Origin: JAUWCW01 sp030609125 [NCBI: Candidatus Rokuibacteriota bacterium]
GTDB taxonomy: Bacteria > JAUVQV01
Length of the DNA: 7,908 bases
Direction: 5' to 3'
NCBI GenBank assembly: GCA_030609125.1
Contig: JAUWCW010000082.1
Span: 1 to 7,908 of the forward strand
Shown: positions 1 to 5,687 of the stretch, in pieces
How the letters are laid out: each line of letters begins with the position of its first letter
Position numbering within the stretch: position 1 is the stretch's first letter
Notes under the pieces: model-generated
The model's database searches: none
What the model was told of the DNA's origin: nothing
Seen by the model: the letters and a program-made list of their open reading frames with translations, nothing else
Made by a program: the position numbers and the translations under genes

Positions 1-446
1 TCGGCCATCTTTTCAGCGACCACCCGACCCGAGGCGGCCAGACCTCTGCAGCCGTAGACGTGAGCAAAACGGTTGAAAGGATCCCTTCGCGGCGTCCTCA
101 TGTCGCCCCTTGTCCTGACAAGAACGGCACCGCTCCCCCGCACCGCCAGGGCCATCAGCACAAAGCCCTCCGAACGGTGGGCGTCCACGATCTCGAACCT
201 CTCCGACCTCAGCAGCACCCTGAGCCGTCTCACCGCACTGAACCACCTCATCGGGTTCAGCGTGTTAAACCCCTTTTCGGGAAAGGTCCTGAACCCGCCG
301 CCGGCAGCTTTTTCCATCACCGGAGAACCGGGGGTCCCGAGGATGGCGACGTCGTGCCCTGCCATGCGGAGCCCTATCGCCTTCTCCCAGGCATAGGCCG
401 CCTCGGCATTCCACCATCTGACGTTCACCGTGAGCAGTACTTTCAC
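1..446 (-). CDS. Glycosyltransferase family 4, N-terminal part (runs off left edge)
   Basis: About 148 codons of a GT-B-fold glycosyltransferase are present; the C-terminal nucleotide-sugar-binding half lies outside the window. The protein begins MKVLLTVNVRWWNAEAAYAW, typical of GT4 enzymes that open with a Rossmann beta strand followed by a WWN/A-rich acceptor loop. It continues with a DAHRSEG segment near residue 90 and a RTRGD...RDPFNR segment near 110-125, both characteristic of sugar transferases of this kind. The start is GTG at 446-444, with a GAGAGGG ribosome-binding sequence just upstream (about 4 nt spacing). A second in-frame GTG at 458-456 has no convincing ribosome-binding site, and the frame is closed by TAA at 461-459. 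It lies downstream of two GT9 transferases on the same strand but has its own promoter. It probably adds a sugar to LPS core or another surface glycan in the cytoplasm; donor and acceptor cannot be read from this fragment. Confidence 0.85.
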   Translation of the reverse strand, partial: MKVLLTVNVRWWNAEAAYAWEKAIGLRMAGHDVAILGTPGSPVMEKAAGGGFRTFPEKGFNTLNPMRWFSAVRRLRVLLRSERFEIVDAHRSEGFVLMALAVRGSGAVLVRTRGDMRTPRRDPFNRFAHVYGCRGLAASGRVVAEKMA

Positions 447-519
447 ATGCCCTCTCACTTAGCAGCCGCCGCCAGGGCCGCGGTAACCTCTCATTTTCAC
501 AAATCTTCCGGGCTCCCGG

Positions 520-548
520 ATTATAATACCTCCCCCTCCCGCAGACAA
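520..548 (-). promoter_or_regulatory. Sigma70-type promoter for the GT4 gene
   Basis: On the minus strand a TTGTCT -35 box (548-543) is separated by exactly 17 bases from a perfect TATAAT -10 box (525-520). Transcription would start near 513, leaving a leader of about 67 nt before the GTG at 446. The -35 lies only 7 bases outside the edge of the palindromic element at 556-739. It therefore re-supplies transcription to the downstream GT4 gene if the palindrome stops or weakens read-through from the operon. It is called from consensus match only. Confidence 0.6.
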
Positions 549-555
549 CGGGAAG

Positions 556-739
556 CCTAGCCCGGAAATTTCATGAGCCATCTGCTGCGAGCGCGGATAT
601 CACGCAATCTCAAGGACTTTTCTTATCTTACGAGCTTGCTGTGCTTCAGCACAGCTTCACCCGCTCAACTGCGCAAAGCCCTTGATCTTACGTAATCTCC
701 ACGCTCTCGCAACGAAGTTCATGAAATATCCGGGCGAGG
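556..739. repeat. About 184-bp imperfect palindrome, MITE-like inverted-repeat element
   Basis: The two halves of this gene-free stretch are inverted copies. The outer 21 bases (556-576) match the reverse complement of 719-739 at 19 of 21 positions; both contain CCCGGA, then A or T, then ATTTCATGA. After a variable 7-9 base gap, 586-622 again matches the reverse complement of 673-711: TGCGAG plus GCG, then 20 of 27 aligned positions including ATCAAGG/CTCAAGG and CTTT. The centre holds a perfect 7-bp hairpin at 638-655. The arms contain no ORF, and I see no convincing target-site duplication. The structure fits a non-autonomous transposon (MITE-type) or a large structured RNA. It starts 12 bases after the stop codon of the heptosyltransferase, so in the operon transcript it would fold as a 3' hairpin. 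I cannot assign it to a named family from the window. Confidence 0.75.
632..666. other. Central stem-loop of the palindromic element
   Basis: GCTGTGC (638-644) and GCACAGC (649-655) form a perfect 7-bp stem around a four-base TTCA loop. GAGC (632-635) and GCTC (663-666) can pair outside it across a small asymmetric internal loop. No T-run follows on either strand, so it is not a canonical intrinsic terminator. As the tip of the longer 556-739 palindrome it could still stabilise or help end the minus-strand operon mRNA. Confidence 0.6.
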
Positions 740-751
740 ACAGGGAGCGCT

Positions 752-1825
752 TCACGCCCCGGTATTTTCAACGGCGGCGAGGACGGCCTTTTCGACTGCC
801 GCCACGCCGATATCGGGCATGCAGCGCCAGTCTCCCGTGGGGCAGGTTCTGCTCCCGTGAGGCCTGCAGGGGCGGCAGGAGATCTCAACGGTCAGGCAGA
901 CATCCCTCTCGCCGAACTCAAACTGTCTTTCGTCCGTGGGGCCGAAGAGGGCAACCACCGGCACCGCCATGGCCATGGCGGCGTGCAGCGGTCCCGTATC
1001 GCCGGCGACGACAACGCCGCATCTCTCGAGGATTGCCGGGAGCTGCCGCAGCGAAGTGCGGCCGACAAGGTTGACGATCCCCTCCTCGGCGTCAAAGGCC
1101 GCGGCCTCCTCCGTTTCACCCCTGCCTCCGAGGACTATCACTTGCGCTTTCTGCGACACGGTGATCCTCCTGCCCAGTTCGAGGTATGCCTGCACAGGCC
1201 ACTTCTTCGTGGGCCACACGGTACCGACGACCAGCCCCGCCACCGGTACCCCCTCGCGCAACCCGGCATCAGTGAAGAGGCGCCTCACCTCTTCCCGCTG
1301 GCGCCTTCCCGGCGAGAGAGCCGGCCTGTGAGGCAGGCGCCGGCCGCCGCAGAGGCTCTCGGCAAGTTCCATCTCCCTCCGGTAGGGTCGCCTCTCCCCC
1401 TTTGACGGCGACACCCCCAGATTGTAGGCCCACCGGGTAAAAACCGACTGAAATCCGAGCCGGAGTTCCGCGCCGCTGAGCCGGGCGATGAAGGCGCTGC
1501 GCAGCGAACGGTGCGGGGAAACAACCAGGTCGAAGCGCTCCTTCCTCAGCCTGCGCAGCAGCGCGAGCATCTTCCCCATGCCCGCGTCATTCCCGCGCTT
1601 GTCGTAATAGATCACCTCACGAACAGCGGCGTCACCCTCCAGGATGCCGCCGCCTCTTGGTGACGCCAGGAGTGTCACTTCCGCCTTCGGGAAGAATTCG
1701 GCACACGCACGCAGCAGGGCGGTTGAAAAAACCACGTCACCGAGGAAGGCTGTCTGGACAAAGAGGATCCGTTTCGGATCGATCTTCGCCCCCGGCACTG
1801 CACGGCACTCCCCGGCACCGCTCAT
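752..1825 (-). CDS. waaF: LPS heptosyltransferase (GT9, WaaF-like)
   Basis: A 357-residue GT9 enzyme, normal length for ADP-heptose:LPS heptosyltransferases, which transfer heptose from ADP-heptose to the inner core of LPS at the cytoplasmic face of the inner membrane. Family marks: KRILFVQTAFLGDVVFSTAL at residues 18-37 (acceptor-side loop with the conserved GD at 29-30), SPHRSLRSA at 103-111, WPTKKW at 204-209 in the donor site, and the signature GDTGPLHAAMA at 275-285 followed by FGPTD. A C-terminal cysteine cluster, CRPC with further Cys at 328 and 335 (C-x2-C-x7-C-x6-C), is shared with the neighbouring GT9. The ATG at 1825 overlaps the upstream gene's TGA in an ATGA arrangement, so the start is secure and translation is probably coupled. 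It is the last gene of the operon. The opening segment and YYDKRG resemble heptosyltransferase II as I know it; the exact acceptor is inferred. Confidence 0.85.
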   Translation of the reverse strand: MSGAGECRAVPGAKIDPKRILFVQTAFLGDVVFSTALLRACAEFFPKAEVTLLASPRGGGILEGDAAVREVIYYDKRGNDAGMGKMLALLRRLRKERFDLVVSPHRSLRSAFIARLSGAELRLGFQSVFTRWAYNLGVSPSKGERRPYRREMELAESLCGGRRLPHRPALSPGRRQREEVRRLFTDAGLREGVPVAGLVVGTVWPTKKWPVQAYLELGRRITVSQKAQVIVLGGRGETEEAAAFDAEEGIVNLVGRTSLRQLPAILERCGVVVAGDTGPLHAAMAMAVPVVALFGPTDERQFEFGERDVCLTVEISCRPCRPHGSRTCPTGDWRCMPDIGVAAVEKAVLAAVENTGA

Positions 1826-2895
1826 GACATGTCCGTCACTTCCCTTACGGCCTCGATCACCTCCCCGGGCTCTATGTCGTCAAGACAGGAGCGCCTCCCC
1901 CGAGGACATATCTTTCCGCCGTGCAGACTGCAGGGGCGGCACTCCAGCGCGTGGCTCACGACCCGCGTACTCTCTCCCAGGGGCCGAAAGCCGAAGGCTT
2001 CCGACGTGGGACCGAAGATCGCAACCACGGGAGTTCCCACAGCCGCCGCCAGGTGTCCCGGACCGGAGTCGTTGCCCACCACCACCCGGGCCTTTTTCAA
2101 TACCGCCGCCAGCCGTCGAAGACCGGTTTCCCCGGCTATGGTGACGCACCTTTCGCCGAGGCGCTTCGCGACTTCTTCCCCCGACTCACGGTCCCTCCCG
2201 TCGCCGGCGAGAACCACTTCCATGCCCGCTTTCCCGCTCAGCCACTTCCCGACACCCGCAAACCCTTCGGCAGTCCAACGCTTGTTGGGCCACCGCGCCC
2301 CCGGCACGAGAACGGCAAACCGGTCCGGATCCCTCACTCCCCGCTCCCGGAGAAACCGCACCGCCTCTTCAACCTCGTCGTCTCTGAGGTGTACCTCCGG
2401 CATGAGCCCCCCGGGCTCGACACCCAGCGGCCTGACCGCCTCGACGTACCGCTCCACCACATGGCGTCTCTCCCCCTCCATCACTCCCCTCTTCCACCCC
2501 ATGATCCACAGTCGCCGCATGAGGGAGTCCTTGTCGTACCTGAGGGTTTTTTCCGCCCGGACCGCCGCGCAGGCCAACCGGCTCCGCAGAGTTCCGTGCA
2601 GGTCGACGACTACGTCGAACTCCCCCAGTCTCCGGCAAAGGCGAAGGAGGGCGGACAGCTCCCCGCCCCGGGGCCTCCTCTCCAGCCCGGCAATCGTCTC
2701 GATCGACGGATTGCCCTCCAGGACGGGGGCGTAGACGCTCTTGGTGAGGTAGGTTATCCGGGTTTTCGGATTGGCCTTCTTCAGGCCCCTGGCGACAGGG
2801 GTGGTGAGGAGGACATCTCCCAGAGAACTGAAACGGATAAGGAGTATCCTCGGCGCTCCCCCCGTCGGGTCGGTGCGGTCTCTCTCTCGGGTTAT
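1822..2895 (-). CDS. Glycosyltransferase family 9 (heptosyltransferase-like), apparent ATA start
   Basis: A second GT9 protein, also 357 residues if it begins at the ATA at 2895-2893. Numbered from there it shows [19 protein letters not shown] at about 15-33 with the conserved [13 protein letters not shown] near 96-106, WPNKRW at 202-207, the signature [11 protein letters not shown] at 275-285 followed by FGPTSE, and the cysteines at 319, 322, 330 and 337 found in the next gene. It should transfer a heptose or related sugar to LPS core. The frame is open upstream to a TTG at 3093, but that stretch lies inside the Trm112-like gene and looks like nothing in the family. No ATG, GTG or TTG occurs between a GTG at 3030 and the conserved core. 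The ATA overlaps the upstream TAA as ATAA and follows a purine-rich GGAGGAAGAAGG. Function is well supported; the start is not. Confidence 0.85.
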   Translation of the reverse strand: MTRERDRTDPTGGAPRILLIRFSSLGDVLLTTPVARGLKKANPKTRITYLTKSVYAPVLEGNPSIETIAGLERRPRGGELSALLRLCRRLGEFDVVVDLHGTLRSRLACAAVRAEKTLRYDKDSLMRRLWIMGWKRGVMEGERRHVVERYVEAVRPLGVEPGGLMPEVHLRDDEVEEAVRFLRERGVRDPDRFAVLVPGARWPNKRWTAEGFAGVGKWLSGKAGMEVVLAGDGRDRESGEEVAKRLGERCVTIAGETGLRRLAAVLKKARVVVGNDSGPGHLAAAVGTPVVAIFGPTSEAFGFRPLGESTRVVSHALECRPCSLHGGKICPRGRRSCLDDIEPGEVIEAVREVTDMS

Positions 2896-3074
2896 GGCCC
2901 TTCTTCCTCCAGAGGAGCAGCCTCGTCGATGAGCATGACGGGGATATCGTCGCGCACCGGATAGGTGAGCCGGCAGGAGAGACAGTCCAGTCCGTTTCCC
3001 GACCGGTTTTGGCGCACCTCGCCTTTGCACTTCGGGCACGCCAGAATTTTGAGAAGACCCTCGCTCACCGGCAT
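2892..3074 (-). CDS. Trm112-like/UPF0434 zinc-ribbon protein
   Basis: A 60-residue protein with two cysteine pairs: CPKC at 13-16 and CLSC at 31-34. They are followed by [18 protein letters not shown], the hallmark C-terminal stretch of the Trm112/UPF0434 family (E. coli YcaR type). The four cysteines probably bind zinc. Family members are small partners of other enzymes in eukaryotes and archaea (methyltransferase activation). Bacterial ones often sit among lipid A or Kdo genes, where their role is not established. The ATG at 3074-3072 shares its A with the TGA of the epimerase, and the TAA at 2894-2892 overlaps the presumed ATA start of the GT9, so it is embedded in the operon and surely co-transcribed. 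Length and motifs are complete. Confidence 0.85.
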   Translation of the reverse strand: MPVSEGLLKILACPKCKGEVRQNRSGNGLDCLSCRLTYPVRDDIPVMLIDEAAPLEEEGP

Positions 3075-4027
3075 CAGCGCCCCTCCCTCTCAACGAGCTT
3101 CTCCATCCAGCGGATCTCGGCCTCCAGCCCGGCCTCGATGCCGGTGCGAGGGCTGTAGCCGAGTTCCTCTCCCGCCAGGGTGGTGTCGGCCATGGTGTGC
3201 ATCATGTCCCCCTTTTCGAAATCCAGGAATTCGAAGCGCGGCTCGGAGCCCGTGAGCTTCGCCATGAGATCCACCACCTCCCTGAGGGAAATACGATTGC
3301 CGCCCCCGATATTGTAGACCGCGCCCGTCGAACCCTCGGCGAGGGCCGCTATGGTAATCTCCGCGGCGTCTTCCACGAAGGTGAAATCCCTCGTCTGTTC
3401 ACCCGTTCCGAAGATGCGGAAGCTGCCGCCTGTCAGCATGGCCTTGATGAAGCGGTGGAACGACATGTCCGGCCTCTGGCCCGGTCCGTAGACGGTGAAG
3501 TAGCGGAGGGAGATGGTGGGGACCCCGAAGTTCTTCCAGTAAAGCCTGCACAGCCTCTCGGCGGCAAGCTTCGACACACCGTAGGGAGAAAGCGGCAGGA
3601 GCGGGACATCCTCGCTGAGGGGAAGCTGCTGTGTCTCTCCATACACCGAAGAGGAAGACGCGTACACGAACCGCTTCACACTCCCGCCCCGCGCCGCTTC
3701 CAGCAGCCGCTGGGTGGCGAAGATGTTGGAGTCGGTGTATGTTCTGAACTCGGTCCCCCAGGAGGTGCGTACACCGGCCTGCGCCGCGAGGTGGATGACC
3801 CCGCTCACGCCTTCCATGAGGGTATCGAGACGGCAGCGCACCAGGTCTTCCTCGACGAGTTCGAATCCCTCCCTGTCGACGATGTCGGAGAGATTCATCT
3901 CCTTCATGGCCCGCGGGTAGAAATCGGCAAAGTTGTCTATTCCCCGGACCTCCCAGCCCCTGTCGAGCAACTTCCGGGTGACCGTCGAACCGATGAACCC
4001 GGCAGCCCCCGTCACCAGACATTTCAT
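3074..4027 (-). CDS. NAD-dependent sugar-nucleotide epimerase/dehydratase (extended SDR)
   Basis: A 317-residue extended short-chain dehydrogenase/reductase acting on a nucleotide sugar in the cytoplasm. The Rossmann NAD motif GAAGFIG is at 7-13, followed by GIDNFADFY at 29-37 that selects NAD and sugar nucleotide. HLAAQAGVR is at 79-87, ASSSSVYG at 123-130 carries the catalytic Ser region, and the catalytic pair Tyr149/Lys153 lies in [22 protein letters not shown] (174-188) and the later [15 protein letters not shown] (206-220) are typical of the UDP-glucuronate/UDP-GlcNAc 4-epimerase and GalE branch. The exact substrate cannot be told; a UDP-hexose or UDP-uronate 4-epimerase is most likely. 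The ATG at 4027 has a strong GGAGGAGG ribosome-binding site. It is the first gene of the LPS operon and hands over to the Trm112-like gene through a one-base stop/start overlap. Confidence 0.85.
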   Translation of the reverse strand: MKCLVTGAAGFIGSTVTRKLLDRGWEVRGIDNFADFYPRAMKEMNLSDIVDREGFELVEEDLVRCRLDTLMEGVSGVIHLAAQAGVRTSWGTEFRTYTDSNIFATQRLLEAARGGSVKRFVYASSSSVYGETQQLPLSEDVPLLPLSPYGVSKLAAERLCRLYWKNFGVPTISLRYFTVYGPGQRPDMSFHRFIKAMLTGGSFRIFGTGEQTRDFTFVEDAAEITIAALAEGSTGAVYNIGGGNRISLREVVDLMAKLTGSEPRFEFLDFEKGDMMHTMADTTLAGEELGYSPRTGIEAGLEAEIRWMEKLVEREGR

Positions 4028-4066
4028 CTCTTCCTCCTCCTGTCCTGTGTCCTGTGAAGTTGCTTG

Positions 4067-4094
4067 ATTTTACACGATAATATCAAAAAGTCAA
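4067..4094 (-). promoter_or_regulatory. Promoter for the epimerase-GT9 operon
   Basis: On the minus strand TTGACT (4094-4089) and TAAAAT (4072-4067) are spaced by 16 bases, in a locally AT-rich patch that stands out from the GC-rich surroundings. The start point would be near 4060, giving a leader of about 33 nt that contains the strong GGAGGAGG site. The -35 spans the junction of a perfect 8-bp tandem repeat (TCAAAAAG twice, 4083-4098, plus strand). Called from consensus only. Confidence 0.55.
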
Positions 4095-4169
4095 AAAGCC
4101 GTGGCGTTCGTCGGAAATCTTCCCCGCCCGTCAGGCCCGTCACCGCATGCTGTGAACGATGAAACGATC

Positions 4170-4178
4170 TGCTATACT
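4170..4178 (+). promoter_or_regulatory. Extended -10 promoter for the selenoprotein gene
   Basis: TGCTATACT is an extended -10 (TGn followed by TATACT, five of six consensus bases). The -35 region around 4150-4155 is poor, as expected where an extended -10 compensates. Transcription would begin near 4185, giving a leader of about 37 nt with the GGAGG ribosome-binding site at 4210-4214. It diverges from the epimerase promoter about 75-100 bases away. Confidence 0.5.
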
Positions 4179-4221
4179 GTGCATCCAACTCGCACAGAAA
4201 GAAAACCACGGAGGAACCCAG

Positions 4222-4530
4222 ATGGTTGAAGTAAGCGAAGCGGCACGTGAAAAGCTCCTGGAGCACATGAAGAACGCCGAGACAGCCATGGCCGTGAGGG
4301 TGACCGTCACCGCCGGCTGAGGCGGCCCCTCGCTGGGGCTGGTTCTGGATGAACCACGGGATGAAGACAAGATTTTCGAGTACGATGACCTGAAGATGAT
4401 TATTGCCGGCGACCTCCTCGACGAGCTCGGCAGCGTCAATGTCGACTTCCGGGACTCGGTGTGGCGGAGCGGTTTCTCAATCAGCTCTTCCAAGTCGCTC
4501 AAGGGTTCCGGTGGAGGCGGCTGCTGCTGA
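4222..4530 (+). CDS. HesB/IscA-like selenoprotein, selenocysteine at codon 33 (in-frame TGA)
   Basis: Reading through the TGA at 4318-4320 gives a 102-residue A-type iron-sulfur carrier-like protein. It starts MVEVSEAAREKLLEHM and runs VRVTVTAG-U-GGPSLGLVLDEP across the TGA, then through IFEYDDLKMIIAGDLL to SGFSISS and a Gly-rich tail ending Cys101-Cys102 and TGA. HesB/IscA proteins carry iron or Fe-S clusters on three cysteines, one in a (S/A)GCSG segment and two near the C terminus. Here the TGA is exactly at the first cysteine, so selenocysteine would replace that ligand. HesB-like selenoproteins with AGU-type sites are a known family in deltaproteobacteria and relatives. ATG 4222 has GGAGG at 7 nt spacing. 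Both halves match the family, there is no other lesion, and a SECIS-like hairpin follows. It stands alone between divergent and convergent glycosyltransferase genes, so context gives no partner. A dead gene is the alternative but unlikely. Confidence 0.88.
4340..4356 (+). promoter_or_regulatory. Candidate bacterial SECIS element
   Basis: TGGTTC (4340-4345) pairs with GAACCA (4351-4356) in a 6-bp stem closed by the five-base loop TGGAT. The GG in the loop lies 27-28 nt after the TGA, inside the roughly 16-37 nt window in which SelB-binding bacterial SECIS loops occur. A second GC stem, GCCCC/GGGGC at 4325-4339 with loop TCGCT, fills the gap between the TGA and this hairpin and could stack below it. 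The hairpin lies within coding sequence, as bacterial SECIS elements do. Structure is by eye, without energy calculation. Confidence 0.65.
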
Positions 4531-4533
4531 GCC

Positions 4534-5619
4534 CTAACCGCCGGCCCCGGATTCTCTGAAAAGTCTCAGGTAGTCTTCCGCCATAGCGTTGGTGGAATAC
4601 CTGTTGCGCACGGTTTCCCTGGCCTTGCGGCCCATCGTCGCCCTCTCCTGCGGGGGGAGATTCATGGCCTTCAGGATTGCGTCTCTGAGCTGCCGGGGAT
4701 CACCGGGCGTGACGAGAAAGCCGTTTACTCCGTCACTGACATACTCCGGTATCCCTCCCACAGCGCTGGCCACGGTGATCCTGCCGCAGGCCATCGCCTG
4801 AAGAACCGAACCCGCTATAGCGTCCAGGCCGGGGAGCGAAGGGAAGACGAAGATATCCGACGCGTTGATGAGCTCCGGTATGTCCCTCCGGAAACCCAGC
4901 AGTACTGCTTCGGCGTCGAGGCCGAATGCCCGGACCATCTCTCTGGCCGCCTCGCCGTCGGTCTCGAGACCGGCGAGGAGAAGTTTCATGTCCATCCGGT
5001 CTCTCAGCGAGCGCACCGCCTCCATGAGGACCTTCTGCCCCTTCTGCGCCGGCACGAACTTCGCCAGGTTGAGCAGTGCCGGCCGCTCGCCCACTCCGAG
5101 GCGCATCCGCGCCGACCGTCTCATCTCCTCGTCCGGCCTGAACCTCTGCAGGTCCACGCCGCTCGGAATCACGGTGATCCGCCCGCCCGGGATCCCGCTT
5201 TTCACCAGCACCTCTCTCACGTTCTCCGCCACGGCCACGATCTTCTCCGGGAAACGGTAAATGGTGAGGGGCGACACCGCGAAGGACACCCTCCGCACAC
5301 CTATAAGCAGGCTCCGCCTCCCGCGAACGAGACGGGGTATGAGGACGTGGCGGACGGCTCCCGGCTTGTGCGCTACCACGACGTCGTAGTCTTCCCCGAG
5401 GATTTCCACGAGACGAGAAGCGCGCCGAAGCCCTCCCTTGCCCTCATCGTAGGCGAAAGCCGGGACGCCGCTCTCCTCTGCCTCGCCGAGGACGGGGTTG
5501 GCCGCGTGAGCGGCGAGCATCGCGTCCACGCCGAGTCCCCGCAGCCCGCGGCAGAGCAGTAGGGCCTGCTCCACTCCGCCGGTCCACCCCGAACCGTCAA
5601 CCACATTCAGAACTTTCAT
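4534..5619 (-). CDS. Glycosyltransferase family 4
   Basis: A 361-residue GT-B-fold transferase from the ATG at 5619. It begins MKVLNVVDGSGWTGGVEQAL, the GG-containing acceptor-side loop typical of GT4. The linker GVRRVSFAV lies near 107-115, the domain junction VIPSGVDLQRFRP at 150-162, and the donor-site Lys in KGQKVLMEAV at 193-202. The usual E-x7-E motif is D266-x7-Q274 within the segment ending AMACG, a conservative variant. It should add a sugar from a nucleotide donor to LPS core or another surface glycan; specificity is not readable. The frame extends to a TTG at 5658, but that would precede the likely transcription start near 5651, and the family start fits the ATG, with AAGGAAGAG about 10 nt before it. 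Its TAG is three bases from the end of the selenoprotein gene, so the two converge without a visible terminator between them. It diverges from pheA. Confidence 0.87.
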   Translation of the reverse strand: MKVLNVVDGSGWTGGVEQALLLCRGLRGLGVDAMLAAHAANPVLGEAEESGVPAFAYDEGKGGLRRASRLVEILGEDYDVVVAHKPGAVRHVLIPRLVRGRRSLLIGVRRVSFAVSPLTIYRFPEKIVAVAENVREVLVKSGIPGGRITVIPSGVDLQRFRPDEEMRRSARMRLGVGERPALLNLAKFVPAQKGQKVLMEAVRSLRDRMDMKLLLAGLETDGEAAREMVRAFGLDAEAVLLGFRRDIPELINASDIFVFPSLPGLDAIAGSVLQAMACGRITVASAVGGIPEYVSDGVNGFLVTPGDPRQLRDAILKAMNLPPQERATMGRKARETVRNRYSTNAMAEDYLRLFRESGAGG

Positions 5620-5636
5620 ATCCGCCGGTCTCTTCC

Positions 5637-5665
5637 TTGTAACGAGCGCTCCTATCAACTATACT
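5637..5665 (+). promoter_or_regulatory. Promoter for pheA-hisC, overlapping a minus-strand -10
   Basis: TTGTAA (5637-5642) and TATACT (5660-5665) are spaced by exactly 17 bases, giving a start near 5672 and a very short leader with the AAGGAG site at 5675-5680. The same bases read on the minus strand as TATAGT (5663-5658), a plausible -10 for the divergent GT4 gene, though its -35 is weak. The two -10 boxes share six positions, so RNA polymerase could not occupy both promoters at once. Confidence 0.55.
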
Positions 5666-5687
5666 CGCGTATTCAAGGAGATAGAGT

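Noticed and set aside
459-500. 13-codon GTG/ATG mini-ORF ending GGGC in the leader of the left GT4 gene
   Set aside because: Too short to distinguish from chance; a purine-rich site precedes it, but there is no run of regulatory codons and no attenuator pair.
632-666. Intrinsic terminator for the LPS operon
   Set aside because: The stem is good, but no T-run follows on either strand, so I list it only as part of the palindrome.
1829-2964. Long plus-strand open frames opposite the GT9 gene
   Set aside because: They are Pro/Arg/Ser-rich antisense shadows of a GC-rich coding region; the minus strand carries the GT9 signatures.
2896-3093. TTG 3093 or GTG 3039/3030 as starts for the first GT9 gene
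   Set aside because: The added residues are a frame-shifted copy of the Trm112-like coding sequence with no GT9 similarity. This is not excluded experimentally, only judged less likely than a start at the 2892-2895 junction.
3197-4057. 286-codon plus-strand open frame opposite the epimerase
   Set aside because: It is antisense to a complete epimerase with NAD-binding and catalytic motifs, and has no recognisable domain or ribosome-binding site.
4222-4320. Reading the HesB/IscA gene as a pseudogene broken by a nonsense mutation
   Set aside because: The TGA is exactly at the conserved Cys, both sides remain clean family sequence in one frame, and a SECIS-like hairpin follows. A random nonsense mutation would not be expected to meet all three conditions.
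4140-4502. Minus-strand open frame of 120 codons across the selenoprotein gene
   Set aside because: It has low-complexity Ser/Arg-rich composition and no family resemblance, and it lies antisense to a gene with clear family motifs.
5620-5658. TTG start at 5658 for the GT4 gene
   Set aside because: It would lie upstream of the likely transcription start and add 13 residues that do not fit the family N terminus; ATG 5619 fits better.
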